DNA of 64,000 nucleotides from Coprinellus micaceus. Taxonomy: Eukaryota > Basidiomycota > Agaricomycetes > Agaricales > Psathyrellaceae. The notes beneath the pieces were generated by a model that saw nothing but the letters and a program-made list of their open reading frames with translations, ran no database searches and was not told where the DNA came from. A program made the position numbers and the translations under genes. The first letter of the stretch is position 1. Every line of letters starts with the position of its first letter. The stretch lies in NCBI GenBank assembly GCA_951394405.1, contig OX596335.1:3348001-3412000 (forward strand). The letters run 5' to 3'. Shown here piece after piece: positions 11,808 through 23,247 of this stretch.

Positions 11808-13649
11808 TTATGAGCGTTGCAAGGAACTCTCCTCGGGTGCTTTGTGGCCAGGCCGGAGGAGAAAGATATTACCAGCCGGTTCAATCGTATTCTTCAACTC
11901 CGCCGCAACTTGGCGGTCAGCGTGTATCAAGTCTGCCGTGGCCTGGTTAAGGTACATCTTGTTCAGCACCACCCCCAACGCCTTCCTCCTATTCGCCCAG
12001 TCCACCACCTCCCTGACCTCCATCCGCTGCCACTCCAGTATGCGCAGGTTCGGTAGGATAACGGGGTGCTGGGGGTACAGGCGGTCTTTGTCGGGGAGTT
12101 CGCGTGGGTCGGCGAGGAAACAGTCGAGGTAGTTTTGGTCCAGGGTGCCGAACCGGAAGAAGGCGACGTTGGGCATGGATTCGAGCCAGCGGACGACGGC
12201 TTCTCGTCTGCCAGGGGCTGGGACCACGGTGCCATCCTCTAGCGTCACTTCTTCGAGCTTCGCTGCGAAGATGGTGAGGACCCGGATGTTGGGCATCTTC
12301 CCGGTCATTAGGTGGTAGAATGGGGTGTAGTCTTCGCCTTGGAGGTTCAATACCGTGAGGTCGCGGACGTTCGGCGCGTAGAGCATTGAGAATAGGTAGA
12401 TCATGTAGGGGCAGCTGAAGTCGGCGAGGGCGACGCTCCGGAGGTTGAGCATTGGGATGGGGTCGAAATCGATGACATCGAGCCGCCGGTTCATGAAGTG
12501 GGGTCCAGCACCGTCGAGGATGAGCTTGGCAAGGTTCGGAGAGGTTCGTAAGATCGTGAGGAACTGTTCCAAACTCGGTGCACGGTTGAGCGGGATTTTT
12601 CGCAAGTCGAGGATGGTGAGATTTTGTATGGGGGAGTGAAACCAGTCGAGCTGGATGCCACTCACGGAGACATGTCGGATGCTGGGGATCCAGCGGCCAC
12701 CCAACAAGGGCATGGCCTCTCGGTAGGGACCGCGATAACCAGCCCCGAGCTGAATATAAGGAGACCCATTTCGGTGCAGCTCTAGCCGATTGAGGATCAT
12801 GGGACTCTCGACGAACTGCACTGCCCGAAGCTGGTCGACGATGAAGAGGACAGAGTCCCATTCCCGTAGGATGACGATGAGGACGCGAACAGACGCGATT
12901 CGCGGCATAATTCGACCCATGAGACCTCGCAGCGTGTCGACGGACATTGGCTGCGGGTCTGCAGTATCGTCGATACGAATGTCCTTGGGAGCGTTCCCAG
13001 CCCGCTCCAAGAATGCTTTCGACCGAGCGAAGGTGGGACTATCGTTCCACCAGATCACGTTCCACAGAGTAGCATCGGCCAAAGCGACCTTCCTCCAGCT
13101 ATGTGCCACCCACGTCAGTCGCATACGCGCAGCCGTCGACGAGGCGGAATCGGGCTGGGCCCAGACCACATAGTGGAAGATGTTGAGGACAATCTCGGTC
13201 GGGAGGTCGTTGAACCTGAAGATCCTCGCGAACTTGACGCGATAGTCAACTCGCGCGATGAAGAGTTGGGTTTCCAGACGCCCGTCGATCTTGGGCGCAA
13301 TGCGTTCCTTCTCCATAGTGAGTCGTTGGATTGTAGAGATCGAGTGGGTAGTTTCTTGGTGTATTTCGTCCTTCTCGTCAGGCGTTAGCTCGTGTGGGAC
13401 CCAGTCCTTCATGATAGCGGTCATCCGGTGATGCGCCATCTGTACATAGGCATGAATCTGTCGTTTTCGAGTTAGACTCTGTGGAAGAGACCAAGGGAAC
13501 GTGAAGATGGGCCACATGAATTCGGAACACGGGGAAGAGTGGTGCAAGATAGCAAGAGGCCTACTCACAGGATTCGTTGGTGGATGATTGGGTGGTTGGG
13601 TGGGTGGGGGTGCAGGTTGGTCAACGTCCATGTTGTTGTTGTCTGTCAT
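11808..13649 (-). CDS. F-box protein with leucine-rich C-terminal region
   Basis: Likely substrate adaptor of an SCF ubiquitin ligase. The N-terminus is Pro-rich, then a charged helical segment, then an F-box beginning FRFNDLPTEIVLNIFHYVVW. The rest has irregular Leu-rich repeats (LTILDLRKIPL, LTVLNLQGED), typical of basidiomycete F-box proteins. The frame is open from 13649 to 11808 (613 aa). However, 13479-13568 (minus strand) is a 90-nt GT-AG interval with a canonical GTGAGT donor and no in-frame stop. If spliced, the product is 583 aa. It is tail to tail with UTP17, the stops 226 bp apart. The substrate cannot be guessed. Confidence 0.82.
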   Translation of the reverse strand: MTDNNNMDVDQPAPPPTQPPNHPPTNPVSRPLAILHHSSPCSEFMWPIFTFPWSLPQSLTRKRQIHAYVQMAHHRMTAIMKDWVPHELTPDEKDEIHQETTHSISTIQRLTMEKERIAPKIDGRLETQLFIARVDYRVKFARIFRFNDLPTEIVLNIFHYVVWAQPDSASSTAARMRLTWVAHSWRKVALADATLWNVIWWNDSPTFARSKAFLERAGNAPKDIRIDDTADPQPMSVDTLRGLMGRIMPRIASVRVLIVILREWDSVLFIVDQLRAVQFVESPMILNRLELHRNGSPYIQLGAGYRGPYREAMPLLGGRWIPSIRHVSVSGIQLDWFHSPIQNLTILDLRKIPLNRAPSLEQFLTILRTSPNLAKLILDGAGPHFMNRRLDVIDFDPIPMLNLRSVALADFSCPYMIYLFSMLYAPNVRDLTVLNLQGEDYTPFYHLMTGKMPNIRVLTIFAAKLEEVTLEDGTVVPAPGRREAVVRWLESMPNVAFFRFGTLDQNYLDCFLADPRELPDKDRLYPQHPVILPNLRILEWQRMEVREVVDWANRRKALGVVLNKMYLNQATADLIHADRQVAAELKNTIEPAGNIFLLRPGHKAPEESSLQRS

Positions 13650-14784
13650 GTTGTATGAACGAGATTAACGGAGGTAGAGGTTGGTATTCCAATTAGTGGG
13701 GAGTAGAAGCGTGAATCTGGGGGGTTAAATACGAATCAGTTGTGGCCTGTGGCCGTGGCCCTGACCATGCCCGCTGCTTCGACCTGGACAAAGCCAACGA
13801 ACCGTAAACCTCCAGTTCGTAACGTAGGGACCGTGTATGTGGCAAGCGACAATTAATCGAAGGATCGAAACCAGGAGGCCAAGCGTTCCGAAGGTAGGGA
13901 ATGCAACGGTGTATCTAGAGGAACAATTGGTTGAATGTCAGTCAAAGCGCGGTTCGCCAAATCGAGACGCCTACAGAGTCAATCAAGCGCCCACACCGAT
14001 CGAGGAAACTGCGGCTGTCAAAGCGCGTTCAATCGTAATGAATCAGAAGAAAGAAAGACGAGAGGCTCGCTCACACAACTGAAAATCCCGACAGTTATAG
14101 AGAAATTTGAAGTGGCCACTCCGAACACAAGGTTTACTCGAAGTAGAATTGTGTTCAACAAGCAGCGAACGCCTCGTTGCACTTGTTGGGTTGATTGCCG
14201 GCGTTAGCCAGTGCTTGTGTTTCGCAGGAGATGCCGAATCAACGACAGAAGGGCGGGGAATTTGCAATTTAGGTGGGCCCAATCCTCGGGACCAGCATAG
14301 ATTTATATGTACAAGCCATACGCGTTGGGGGTGATCTGCAGGGTCTTTCAGTTTCTCAAAGAAAGGCCACGTTTCCGAACCGGTGCAAGTCATACGCGGA
14401 CGTCGTCGGTCTTTCACTTGGATAACCCCGCTCAATCGACGGACAAAGCAAGCAAAGCGCGGAAGTATATTCGATCAGGGGTCTACATGATTCTACAGGG
14501 CAATGGATCAAATGGATCAAGTTCAGAGCCGGTCAAAGCTCCGAAAGCGGGCGCTAAATGCACCCGGGATGGACACCAGACAAAGATTCAGCATGGGCTG
14601 TCAGCGGATTTCCTTTCATGAACAACGATAACCTCGAGGCATATTCGTACCCTAAAAGTGACACGTCGAAACAAAGATGAGTGTTTAAGCATGGTACAGG
14701 CATACGTTGGTACAACGGATTTCGGAGGGGATAGAATAGAAAGGCAGAAAATGGGGACCATGTTTGCAACCAGCATTCGACTAC
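13650..14784. other. 1.1-kb intergenic region
   Basis: Between the F-box gene start and the end of the PB1 gene. It should contain the F-box gene promoter and the 3' UTR of the PB1 gene. No coding exon, RNA gene or clear repeat was recognised. Confidence 0.5.
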
Positions 14785-17266
14785 TCAGTGTTGCCATCCA
14801 CCAGGGACGGAGTCCATCTGTTGATCCCTTTGGATGCCACTCCCACTCGCAATTGGGGACCTTGAAGTTGTGTCTCTCGACAGGAGGTCATCAAGAAGAT
14901 TCGTCACAACCTCATCTTCCAACGTCTTCGTGACTGCCCTTGTATCTTTTGGTAACCGAGCTCTAATCTTTCCCGACAAAGTTGGATGAGAACCCTCCGT
15001 GAAACCCATCTGTAAGCGGGTTATCAGTAGCGGGAACGGGGACAAATGATGATTCTTAACGTACGTCGCTCAATCTCCTCGAGATTCGTCCTAGGACCCG
15101 AGCATCCTGAAACTCCTGGCCTTCAGACCCTACTCGTTGCTCGCCCCCGCCGATGGTCGCACTTCGACGAGGGGCCGGGGAGGCACTGACCATTTCCAAC
15201 TGCGGATACGGCCCACGAGCGTGGCTGACCAAGTACATGTTGGACGGCGCAGCACCGGCCGGGGACGCTGGCGGCTCAACCTCCCTATGTTCCTCGTGGG
15301 ATGGCTCGCGCGACACTGGCAACGACGCGCTTGGCCCAGCAGCTGGCGTCATCCCAGAGCTTCTTCTCTCCTGCCTCAACTTTCTCAGTTCGTGCTTCTC
15401 CCTACGGTAGCGCTCCTTCTCTTCTTTGTACTTCTCCTTTGCAGCTGTGACTGATGCAAGAAGCTCCTGGGGACTGGGCCGTCCGTCAGAGGTCTGAGGC
15501 TCGATGGGGGGAGGAGCTGGGAGCCACGATGGCCGCAGCTCTGGGTCCCAAATCCTATCGGAAGGAGGGTGTCCCTCATCCTGGGCCGCAGAAGGCAGCG
15601 AACCAGAGAATCGGGGAGGTCCCCTAGGAGGAGCGGAAGGGTGTGCTGGGTCTCCAGCAGGGGGCGGTGGTGGTGGTGGTGGTGGTGGGGGGAAACTCCT
15701 GAAAGGACCCCATCCACGGCCCTGGGGTGGAGGATAGGGACCAAAAGGGTTGAATGGACCGGGATGGCCAGTGTGCGGAGGAGGCGGAGGAGGCGGCGGC
15801 GGCGGCATCCCGGATGAACCGGGGAGGTGAGGGGGAGGAACCATACCAGGCATAGGAGGAGGAGGAGGGACCATACCGTACATAGGAGGAAGAGGAGGAG
15901 GAGGAGGCATACCGGGCATAGGAGGAGGAGGGGGAGGCATACCGAACATGAGAGGAGGAGGAGTCCCACGATGGTGATGATGGGAGGCCCAAGGGTGGCG
16001 GAAGTGACGGCCACGACCCCTCCAGTGAGTGTGATCTCCATGATGATGAGGGAAAGCGCCAGGAATTGACCTAGGGGAGCCCTCAACGTCCCCGTGCTCA
16101 TCCGCTTCGTGGTTTCCTGTCGCCGTCGGTTGGTCAGAGCCATCCCTATTCGCGGGGTGCTCCCCCTGAAGTGGGATGGACAGGGCCTGGAAGAGGTTCC
16201 CCAACAGATGGGAGATATTCCTGGCGGCCTCAGCTTCGGCATTTCGCCTGAACTCCTCCGTCGCAGTACCCATCGCCTGGGTCATGTTCTGCACGGTCTG
16301 ATGCAGCGAATCACGGTGGTCACGCCAGTAAGCGCCCGAACGCGTGTTGTGCATGATCCTCTGGAAGGTCTCTCCGAGTTGGGGGTTGGCCGCCACAGCA
16401 TTGTTGAGCGAGCCAAGCAACGCCGCTATGTCCTCCGTCAAAGAAGAATGATGTTCCAATGTGTTGGAGGCAGGATCGATGGTGGGCAAGGGAGGGTCAT
16501 CGTCAACATGATCACTGCCGTCAGTGGACTGAACAGGGGGAGGAGAGGGTGGGGTGGTGGCATGAGTGGTGACATGAGTGGTGGCATCGTGGGAGTGAAT
16601 GTCCTTTGTGGAGTCGCCCGATTGAGATGGAGGGGCGATGCCAATGGCGGAACGATCCATCACATGAATGGGGTGCTTCTCCCCAGTCTCCTCGTCAATC
16701 AGAGAGGTCGTCGATGGGAAGCTGAGCGCCTCTCGCCGCTTCCCTTTGTCGGTGGAGCTAGGACCCTGGACGGTCGAGGCGACAGAATCATGATCGTCCT
16801 CTACATCGACGAGGGGTATGGAATGGCCAGAGGGCGTGCCTTCGTTGAGGACCTCGACAAAGGCGTGAGGGTTGTCAAAGGATGACGGATCCTGCAGGAG
16901 GTCGATGCCTGACAGAACATGGACCGATGGAAACTTCTGCCAATCGTCGTCGACGTCGAAAGGAAGAGGCTCCACTCGAGGTGTAGCGTTTGCTCCGCTC
17001 CTAAGGAGAGTGAGATCGACGACGCTGAGCCTCAAGGCTTCGCCAGGGCGGGTACCGTTGCTCGTTTCGTAGTAGTCGAGGAGCTCTTCCTCGGTGTTCA
17101 GAGTGATCTCGTCCCCGTCGGGGTCGGTGTAGGACACTCCAAGCTTGTCCGTGGGGACTTCATACAAGGCGGTTAAACGGGTAGATAACGTCGCCCAGGA
17201 CGGCAGCTCGGGGAAGGTCACTCTTCTGGTTTCGTCGCCAAACTTTAGCTTGAATAGAACGGGCAT
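14785..17266 (-). CDS. PB1 domain / poly-proline / UBA-like protein
   Basis: Predicted 808-aa protein; minus-strand exons 17266-15065 and 15009-14785. Residues 1 to about 80 are a PB1 domain: a basic beta-1 (FKLKFGDETRRVTF) plus an acidic OPCA motif (YTDPDGDEITLNTEEEL), i.e. a type I/II PB1 able to bind partners on both faces. The middle is low complexity, with formin-like proline runs at about 425-560 (encoded by repeated GGC/GGT on the + strand near 15660-15950) and a charged coiled-coil stretch (KEKYKEEKERYRREKHE). The end, spliced across the intron at 15010-15064, reads RRLSDMGFTEGSHPTL then KIRARLPKD and VVTNLLDDLL, which fits a UBA domain. This PB1 + UBA layout recalls p62, but no ZZ finger is present. 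The UBA call is by eye. Confidence 0.75.
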
Positions 17267-17529
17267 GGCAAGGTCGACTGAGTTGGTGAGGGTGGAAAGG
17301 AAAGGTGTGGAGTATTGAGCGCCTCAGAGCTTCTACTAATATAGGTTCAAACAGTGACAAACACCGCAGCAGCTGCGCCGCCTGCGGCGTCTACTGCGCA
17401 AACCAAGCCGGAGCGCTGAACATTCTTAGCATATGCAAGTCATTCTGACCGGTATCCCATTCCATTGCAAATGCCTAATGATACACGTTAATATTGATAA
17501 TTTATCCTTAATTTTAGCGCCAAGCTCAA

Positions 17530-18808
17530 TTAAGCGAAGATGGCGAGACGACCGTCGATTTCAGCAGGGTTGTTGAGCTGCGAAGCAAAAGCGTCAGTAA
17601 GCAGTCCACATCTGCCGCTGTGGGACTACTTACGCGGAGGTTCTGGTTCAAGGAGCTGATGGCTTTGACGTCAGCTTCGTCGAGGGTGAACTCGACGCAG
17701 TCCAAGTTCTCGATGAGACGAGTCTGGCTGTTGCTCTTGGGGATAACAGCGAGACCTCGCTGAGTGGCCCAGCGGAGGAGGACTTGAGCGGGAGCTGCGA
17801 CGGACGTCAGGAACCCTGGAATATATAATTACTGCGTTAGGGACTTACTCTTGGTGTTCTTCTTAGCAACCGCGGTGATGGTGTCGTGCTCCATAAGGAG
17901 GGTAGCGCCCTTGCCCATGCCCAACTCAACCCATCCCTGGGGGCCGAAGCTGGAGTATGCGGTAACAGCGATGCCGAGGGTCTTGGCAAGTTCGAGGAGA
18001 GCCTCCTGGGTGAGGTAGGGGTGGAGCTCAACCTGGAGGACCTGAGGCTCGATGCGGGCATAACGGAAGATGTCGAGGAGAAGGGCTCCCTGGACGTTGG
18101 AGACACCAATGTTTTTGGCAAGGCCGGTGTCTACAAGGGACTCCATGGCGACCCAGGTCTCTTGGAACGGGGTGTTCTGGAGGTGGACCTTCCCATCGTC
18201 ACCGGTCCAGCCTGGAGGGAACCGGTGGGCAGGGTCAACGTAGGCAAGGGAGATGGGGAAGTGGACGAGGAAGAGATCGAAGTAGTCGAGGCCCCAGAGC
18301 TTGAGCTGGTAGTCAGCGAGCTCCTTTACATGCTCCTTGGAGTGGAAGGTGTTCCAAAGCTTGGAGGTGATAACTAGATGATGCGATAATTAGGGTAATG
18401 GTCTTGGTACTCGGGTGCAGAGATAACTTACAGAGCTCCTCGCGCTTGACGAGACCGTCGTCGATGGCCTTCTTGATACCCTCGCCGGCCTCCTTCTCAT
18501 TGCCGTAGTCGCCAGCGCCGTCAAAGAGACGGTAACCAGACTTAATGGCGTTGTAGACGGTCTGCGGAGCGCCGATTAGCGTGGCGGATGGTATCTGGAA
18601 GTGTTTTCGCTCACCTCGGCACAAGTATCATTGTTAACCTTCCAGAGACCGAACCTAAAAATATAGGGGATCGGCAAATGAGCTCAAAGGGTCCATAAAG
18701 TGTACATACCCAACGAGGGGCATCTAGGGAGCGATATTAGTCGATGAGATGTGGGGTAAGCGACGGGCATACCTTCTGGTTGGTACGCTTGAGAACGATG
18801 GAGGCCAT
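17530..18808 (-). CDS. XYL1: NAD(P)H-dependent D-xylose reductase (aldo-keto reductase family 2)
   Basis: Reduces D-xylose to xylitol, the first step of fungal pentose use. Predicted 317 aa, the usual length. Minus-strand exons: 18808-18773, 18723-18710, 18654-18615, 18561-18432, 18373-17849, 17794-17634, 17577-17530; the second exon is only 14 nt. Catalytic tetrad residues are visible: Asp and Tyr in DGAGDYGNE, Lys in ITSKLW, His in LVHFP. The coenzyme-binding IPKSNSQTR motif follows near the C-terminus. A minus-strand TATAAA lies at 18863-18868, 55 bp upstream of the ATG. Other AKR2 polyol or glycerol dehydrogenases are close relatives, so xylose as main substrate is an inference from overall similarity. 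Confidence 0.88.
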
Positions 18809-18862
18809 GGTGAAGGGGAGGAAAGAGGTGAGATGAGAGATGAATAGCGATAAGATGGGTCC

Positions 18863-18868
18863 TTTATA
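18863..18868 (-). promoter_or_regulatory. TATA box of the xylose reductase gene
   Basis: TATAAA on the minus strand, 55 bp upstream of the ATG at 18808. Confidence 0.5.
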
Positions 18869-19094
18869 GGCACAGAAACATTACCGAGACTTCTCCGAGC
18901 TTATGCAGAGGGAGGGCTAGGGGGCGCGGAGCTCGTTCAGGCTAAAGGAGCCACATGAGAGTCGGCCCGGGTAACACCGACCAAAAAGCGCCGTCTGCCA
19001 GGGGGTCATCCTCGAACCTCAAACCTCGACCACGCTCGTAGTGAGTATCCGCTGTGTTGCCCGCAAAGCCCATTCATTCTAACGACTCCTAGCG

Positions 19095-20282
19095 ATGAGG
19101 TTCCATATCCTGGGCCTGGGGCCCATTGGGAAGCTGCTGGCACACAACCTGCGTCGCGCAATCCCTCGCAACCCAGAAATTGTTCTGATTCATAAGAACC
19201 AGGAACAGGCTCTTGCCGCGCAGCGATGGGGCAATGCGCTCTCTGTTGAGACCAATGGTGTCATCACACATTCAAGGGGGTTCTCACCCGAAGTTTTTGA
19301 GGAATCGGAGCTTGACCCCAGATCGCACACCCCACGTCTGCCGACACGAGATAGCGGCAATACCTTACACCCCCATGATGCTTCCCCCATACAGTCCCTT
19401 TTCATCTCTGCCAAGGCGCAGCAGACGCTCCCCGCAATCCAGCGCCTCCAACCCCGCCTTTCTTCCCTCTCCACGATCGTCCTCCTCCAAAACGGCATGG
19501 GCATATACGAAGAACTCGTCAACCGCGTCTTTCAGGAACCAGAACACCGGCCCCACTTCATTCTCGCTACCAACAATCACGGCGCGTACATGACCCCAGA
19601 CTGTAGGCGAGTTATCCATGCTGGGCTTGGTTCCATCGAATTTGGCATTGTCCCGGATGAGATGGGCCGCGATTACGAGGCGAGTACCTCCAAAGACACC
19701 TTGGCCAACCTCTCTATCAACGATATCACCAAGCCTGGCGACCCTGACTATGAGCGATACAAATATCTCCGCTCTACTGTAGCAGCCCTTCAGCTTCTCG
19801 AAGACCTCAATGTTTCTTGGAAGCCCATATCACATATCCAGCTGACCATGCGCCGCAAAGTGGTCGTCAATTCTGTTATCAACCCCCTGACAGCCTTAAT
19901 GCGCTGCCGCAACGGAGACATCCTCCAGTCGCCAGCTGGCAGGGCCCTTATGTCTCGAATTTGCCAAGAAGCAGCTGGTGTGTTCGCAGCACAGATGGAG
20001 GCAGAGACCATAGTCGGCGACGATGAAGACTTCCCTCGTCTGCCACCCATGCTGATGGCGAAGAACCTCGAACAGGAAGTCATACGAGTCGCCAGCCTGA
20101 CCGCGAACAACAAGTCCTCGATGTTGACTGACGTCGAAAAAGGAAGGTCAACAGAGCTGGACTACATCAACGGCTACATCATGCGCCTCGGCGCCTTGTA
20201 TAACGTTCCCGTACCCACCACCACCACTCTCTATCACTTGATCAAAATGCGAACCTCTCCTCCCCTCGATCAAGTATGGTGA
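19095..20282 (+). CDS. 2-dehydropantoate 2-reductase-like protein (ApbA/PanE family)
   Basis: Predicted 395-aa NADPH-dependent reductase; in the classical pathway it converts ketopantoate to pantoate for CoA synthesis. Uninterrupted by introns. Residues 1-20 form the Rossmann start with ILGLGPIGKLLA (GxGxxG). An RKVVVNSVINPLTAL segment carries the catalytic Lys and following Asn typical of KPR. The C-terminal helix motif SSMLTDVEKGRSTELDYING is characteristic of the C-terminal domain. It is longer than bacterial PanE (about 300 aa), with insertions around residues 75-100 and 190-215. Fungi have several paralogues (including mitochondrial Cbs2-like proteins in yeast), so the metabolic role is not certain. 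Confidence 0.8.
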   Translation: MRFHILGLGPIGKLLAHNLRRAIPRNPEIVLIHKNQEQALAAQRWGNALSVETNGVITHSRGFSPEVFEESELDPRSHTPRLPTRDSGNTLHPHDASPIQSLFISAKAQQTLPAIQRLQPRLSSLSTIVLLQNGMGIYEELVNRVFQEPEHRPHFILATNNHGAYMTPDCRRVIHAGLGSIEFGIVPDEMGRDYEASTSKDTLANLSINDITKPGDPDYERYKYLRSTVAALQLLEDLNVSWKPISHIQLTMRRKVVVNSVINPLTALMRCRNGDILQSPAGRALMSRICQEAAGVFAAQMEAETIVGDDEDFPRLPPMLMAKNLEQEVIRVASLTANNKSSMLTDVEKGRSTELDYINGYIMRLGALYNVPVPTTTTLYHLIKMRTSPPLDQVW

Positions 20283-20500
20283 TAGCAAGAAAAGACCCAC
20301 CTGTCCATCCGCACACATATCTGGGTACCTGACCTGCCCATTGGAGCTTCAAGGGACTCCAGAAGACGCTGGGTAGACCAGCTTTCGTACCATGGAGGTC
20401 ACAACGACGCCCAGTGACATCCACATGCTGAATTACCTGTTCTACATAGTATGTACCATGTCCGTAACAGTCCCGAGTTCTGTCCAAGATACCTCCTCCT

Positions 20501-22460
20501 TCAGTGATCATCTGCGTTGGGTGTTCCCCACTTGATCATCCTGGTAGCGCCGTTTCGCCACGACTGGACTCTCCGTCGCGCCAGAATAGACATTGTTGAC
20601 CGATCAGTCCCAACGAAGCCCAGCCCTCCCGATTGAATCGCGGCGTCAATGAGGACGGGGTACCTGGGTATAACGTTTAGCTTTCTCCACCCTCAAACGG
20701 CGACTGATACTCACCATGCACCATAAAGTTGGACTGTGTTCGAATGGTCGACCTGGAACCACCCTTGCGACCGGACCCCGTCCCACCACGTCTGATTTCG
20801 CTCATCGCTCGTTAAGATAACATGCTCAACGACGACGCCCAGCCTATCCAATATCTCCTCCTTGACCTCCTGCACCCGACGAGCGATGACCGAAAGCGGC
20901 GCGAAGCAATTTTCGACAGGCACCTCCCCGCACCAGTTCGCGAAGTCTCCATGTCGGATATGGATACCGATCCACTGTTAAAAATGCGTAAAAGGTAATA
21001 TTAATGAGCGCTTGTTTCGGCGTTTGTGGTGGCGCGAAGCGCCCGAAGAGTCAGAGGACTCTGAATGGGGAACTGACAACTCACATTTGGTGTCGACTCG
21101 CCATCAACGGCCCCGATCGTCCTTCGGACGTACTGATCGACGAGGGAGTCTAACCGCGGCGTCCAGTGCAAGTGTTGTCCAGCGAAGCGCCAGGCGGGGC
21201 TGTAGTCGAAATTAAACTCATAAGGCTGCTGTGCACAGGTGTAGTAGAGGTAGTCGTAGCAGAGCAAGTGCTCGTCTGGCGGGAGTTTGACGTGGTTTAT
21301 AGGCGATTCGCGGGGCTCGATGAGGTTGTCCTGTCGGCCCTCAGGGAAGGCGAGGACTGCGAGGGACCAGAAGGTGCTGTGATGGTCGTGTCGGAAGTTG
21401 GGGATGAGTTTGATCCAATTAGGGGCTGTGGTGTATGAGATGTCTGGGGCTTGGTGTGAGGATGTGTTCGGAAGGGCGAGGCGGAGGCGGAAGACGAACC
21501 TAGAGATAAAAGGCTTGTAGTGCTGCTTCGACGAGCGAAGTGCTCGTTGAATTGTACGGCCTCCCACGTATTCCAGCAGCCTAGCGTATCAGTGTGGGCA
21601 TTCGTTGTCTCCACCGTGCTGGTATTGAGCTTGATTTCCCACCACTCTACCATCGGTCGCTGCAGGAGCTTGCGGAGCCTTGGGACGTCGAAGACTTCTC
21701 CGAATGATATTGGGGGAACGGTGCTTCCTATGTGAGAAGGGGTGAACATGGGTAAGATGGGTATCCTATCGGTGATTATTCCGAGATAGATTAGATTAAT
21801 CTGCAGTGAAGTTCAGTTGACACGGGCGATGGATTGGGGATGTAAGTGGGGATGTACGTAGGTCATAACATCGTTTGCTGCGACAGCAGAGGATTAGCAT
21901 CGACACGATCCGAAATAAAGGGCCAAGTTCGCTCACTCCATCCTGCAGATATCCAAGATGTGATATATTTGTGGTTGGGGTGGAGAGCATCTGAGTAGGC
22001 GTTGAGTCGGGTATTTCCCGCGAACAATGGGATGCGTACCTCTGAAGCTCGCGGACGGAGGGCCTGCGAGGTAATTGGAAGAGCGAAAAGGATCAAGCTC
22101 GTGTTGCGGAGATAGGGGCACGGACGCGGCTGGTGGCAGTTGGTCGACCTCGGCCTCATAGGAACCAGAAGCTGGACCAGGGACTATTGACTCTGGGGAC
22201 GCTGGGTCTTTCACTCTCTCCAGTGGGGTTGTAGAACGAGAAAAAAGTAAGCCAAGCAGCGACAGGGCGAGGATAGTCACCCCAACTACGCCGAGAAACC
22301 TCCTTCTGTCCCGGCTGTTGTCACGGTATCGCTCTTGCCCACTCGTAGCCATAGAGCTCTGGCCCTCGTCCGACGATGTAGACACCCTTCGGTAGCCGTG
22401 CCAAGGAAGAGGCGAACGGGTCACGATGCTCGCAATATTCCATCGACGTTCTGGCGCCAT
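20501..22460 (-). CDS. O-fucosyltransferase-like type II membrane protein
   Basis: Predicted 521 aa; minus-strand exons 22460-22040, 21990-21937, 21877-21858, 21800-21568, 21499-21085, 20974-20715, 20663-20501. A short cytoplasmic N-terminus precedes one membrane anchor (VVGVTILALSLLGLLF, about residues 57-73), the layout of a Golgi glycosyltransferase. The lumenal part matches a basidiomycete family with a GDP-fucose O-fucosyltransferase-like fold: FTPSHIGSTVPPISFGEVF, then the IHIRHGDFANWC motif with the Arg expected at the nucleotide-sugar site, then GFVGTDRSTMS and KWG near the end. The intron at 21500-21567 has a weak GTGGGA donor, chosen because it alone keeps frame at normal length. 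The head-to-head neighbour encodes a GDP-fucose-transporter-like protein, which supports the substrate. Confidence 0.75.
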
Positions 22461-23247
22461 AGGACGGTCAAAAAAGGACTGGGGGTAAGGAAGACCTGGA
22501 AAAGAAAGGGCAACGGTGAGGGAAGCCTGAGGCTAAAACCATCATTCAATTGTGTACGAATAAGTATTCCGCTCCTGTTTCCGTCGCTTCGAAAATATCA
22601 GGTGTGGACATTGACAGGCCGAAGTGGGACAGGTGGTATTTTGGGAGGGGCTCGGCGACTCAATGGACGAACCAGCCTGAGCAAGGGGCGAACCGATTGC
22701 GAACCGGCGCTTACCCCAAGCCATCAAATGATCGCCCGATCCTGTGCCGCCTCGCTCGCCCGGTATACTGATCCCTCTTTATTTAGAACCGCCATACAAT
22801 CTCCACCCGTTACTCGGACTCGCAGCTTTCGCATTCAGGCTTCGGTTCTTCGCAGTCAACCAGCCTCGAGCATCTCCAAAGCCACGTCATGGCTTCTACA
22901 GCTGGTAGCAATCACCCCAGGGTCCAGGTTGAGCTCACGAATTAACCTTTCATTTTGGACAGGCACCCAGGACCTGGGGAAAGAGGGGACTCCGACAATC
23001 ACACAGGGCGTTTTGCGGAGACAAATGGCATCACGACATCACGACGGTTGACGGGCTTGGGAATTGCCCCAATTGGACGGGGGATGATACATATTCTGGA
23101 GGCGGATTGTTAGATGGAGCCAGCGCTCGTCCCCTCTGACCAGGACCTCGTTCCCCTTCCAACGTTCGAGGCCGTAATCCCCATCCACCTCCTACCTCTT
23201 ACCCTTACACTCTTTTGAGGGCCCCTGGCTAGTAGAGGACGGCAGCA
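22461..23247. promoter_or_regulatory. Divergent promoter region of the fucosylation pair
   Basis: 787 bp between the ATGs of the O-fucosyltransferase-like gene and the GDP-fucose-transporter-like gene. Open frames inside have no domain similarity. No TATA box stands out. Confidence 0.45.

Noticed and set aside
15385..16242. Long minus-strand ORF of 285 aa overlapping the PB1 gene
   Set aside because: Out-of-frame shadow of the proline-rich low-complexity region of the PB1/UBA-like protein.
21535..21566. Alternative 32-nt intron in the O-fucosyltransferase-like gene (GTACAA donor)
   Set aside because: Too short for this genome's introns (minimum about 46 nt); the 68-nt interval 21500-21567 also restores the frame and has a plausible length.
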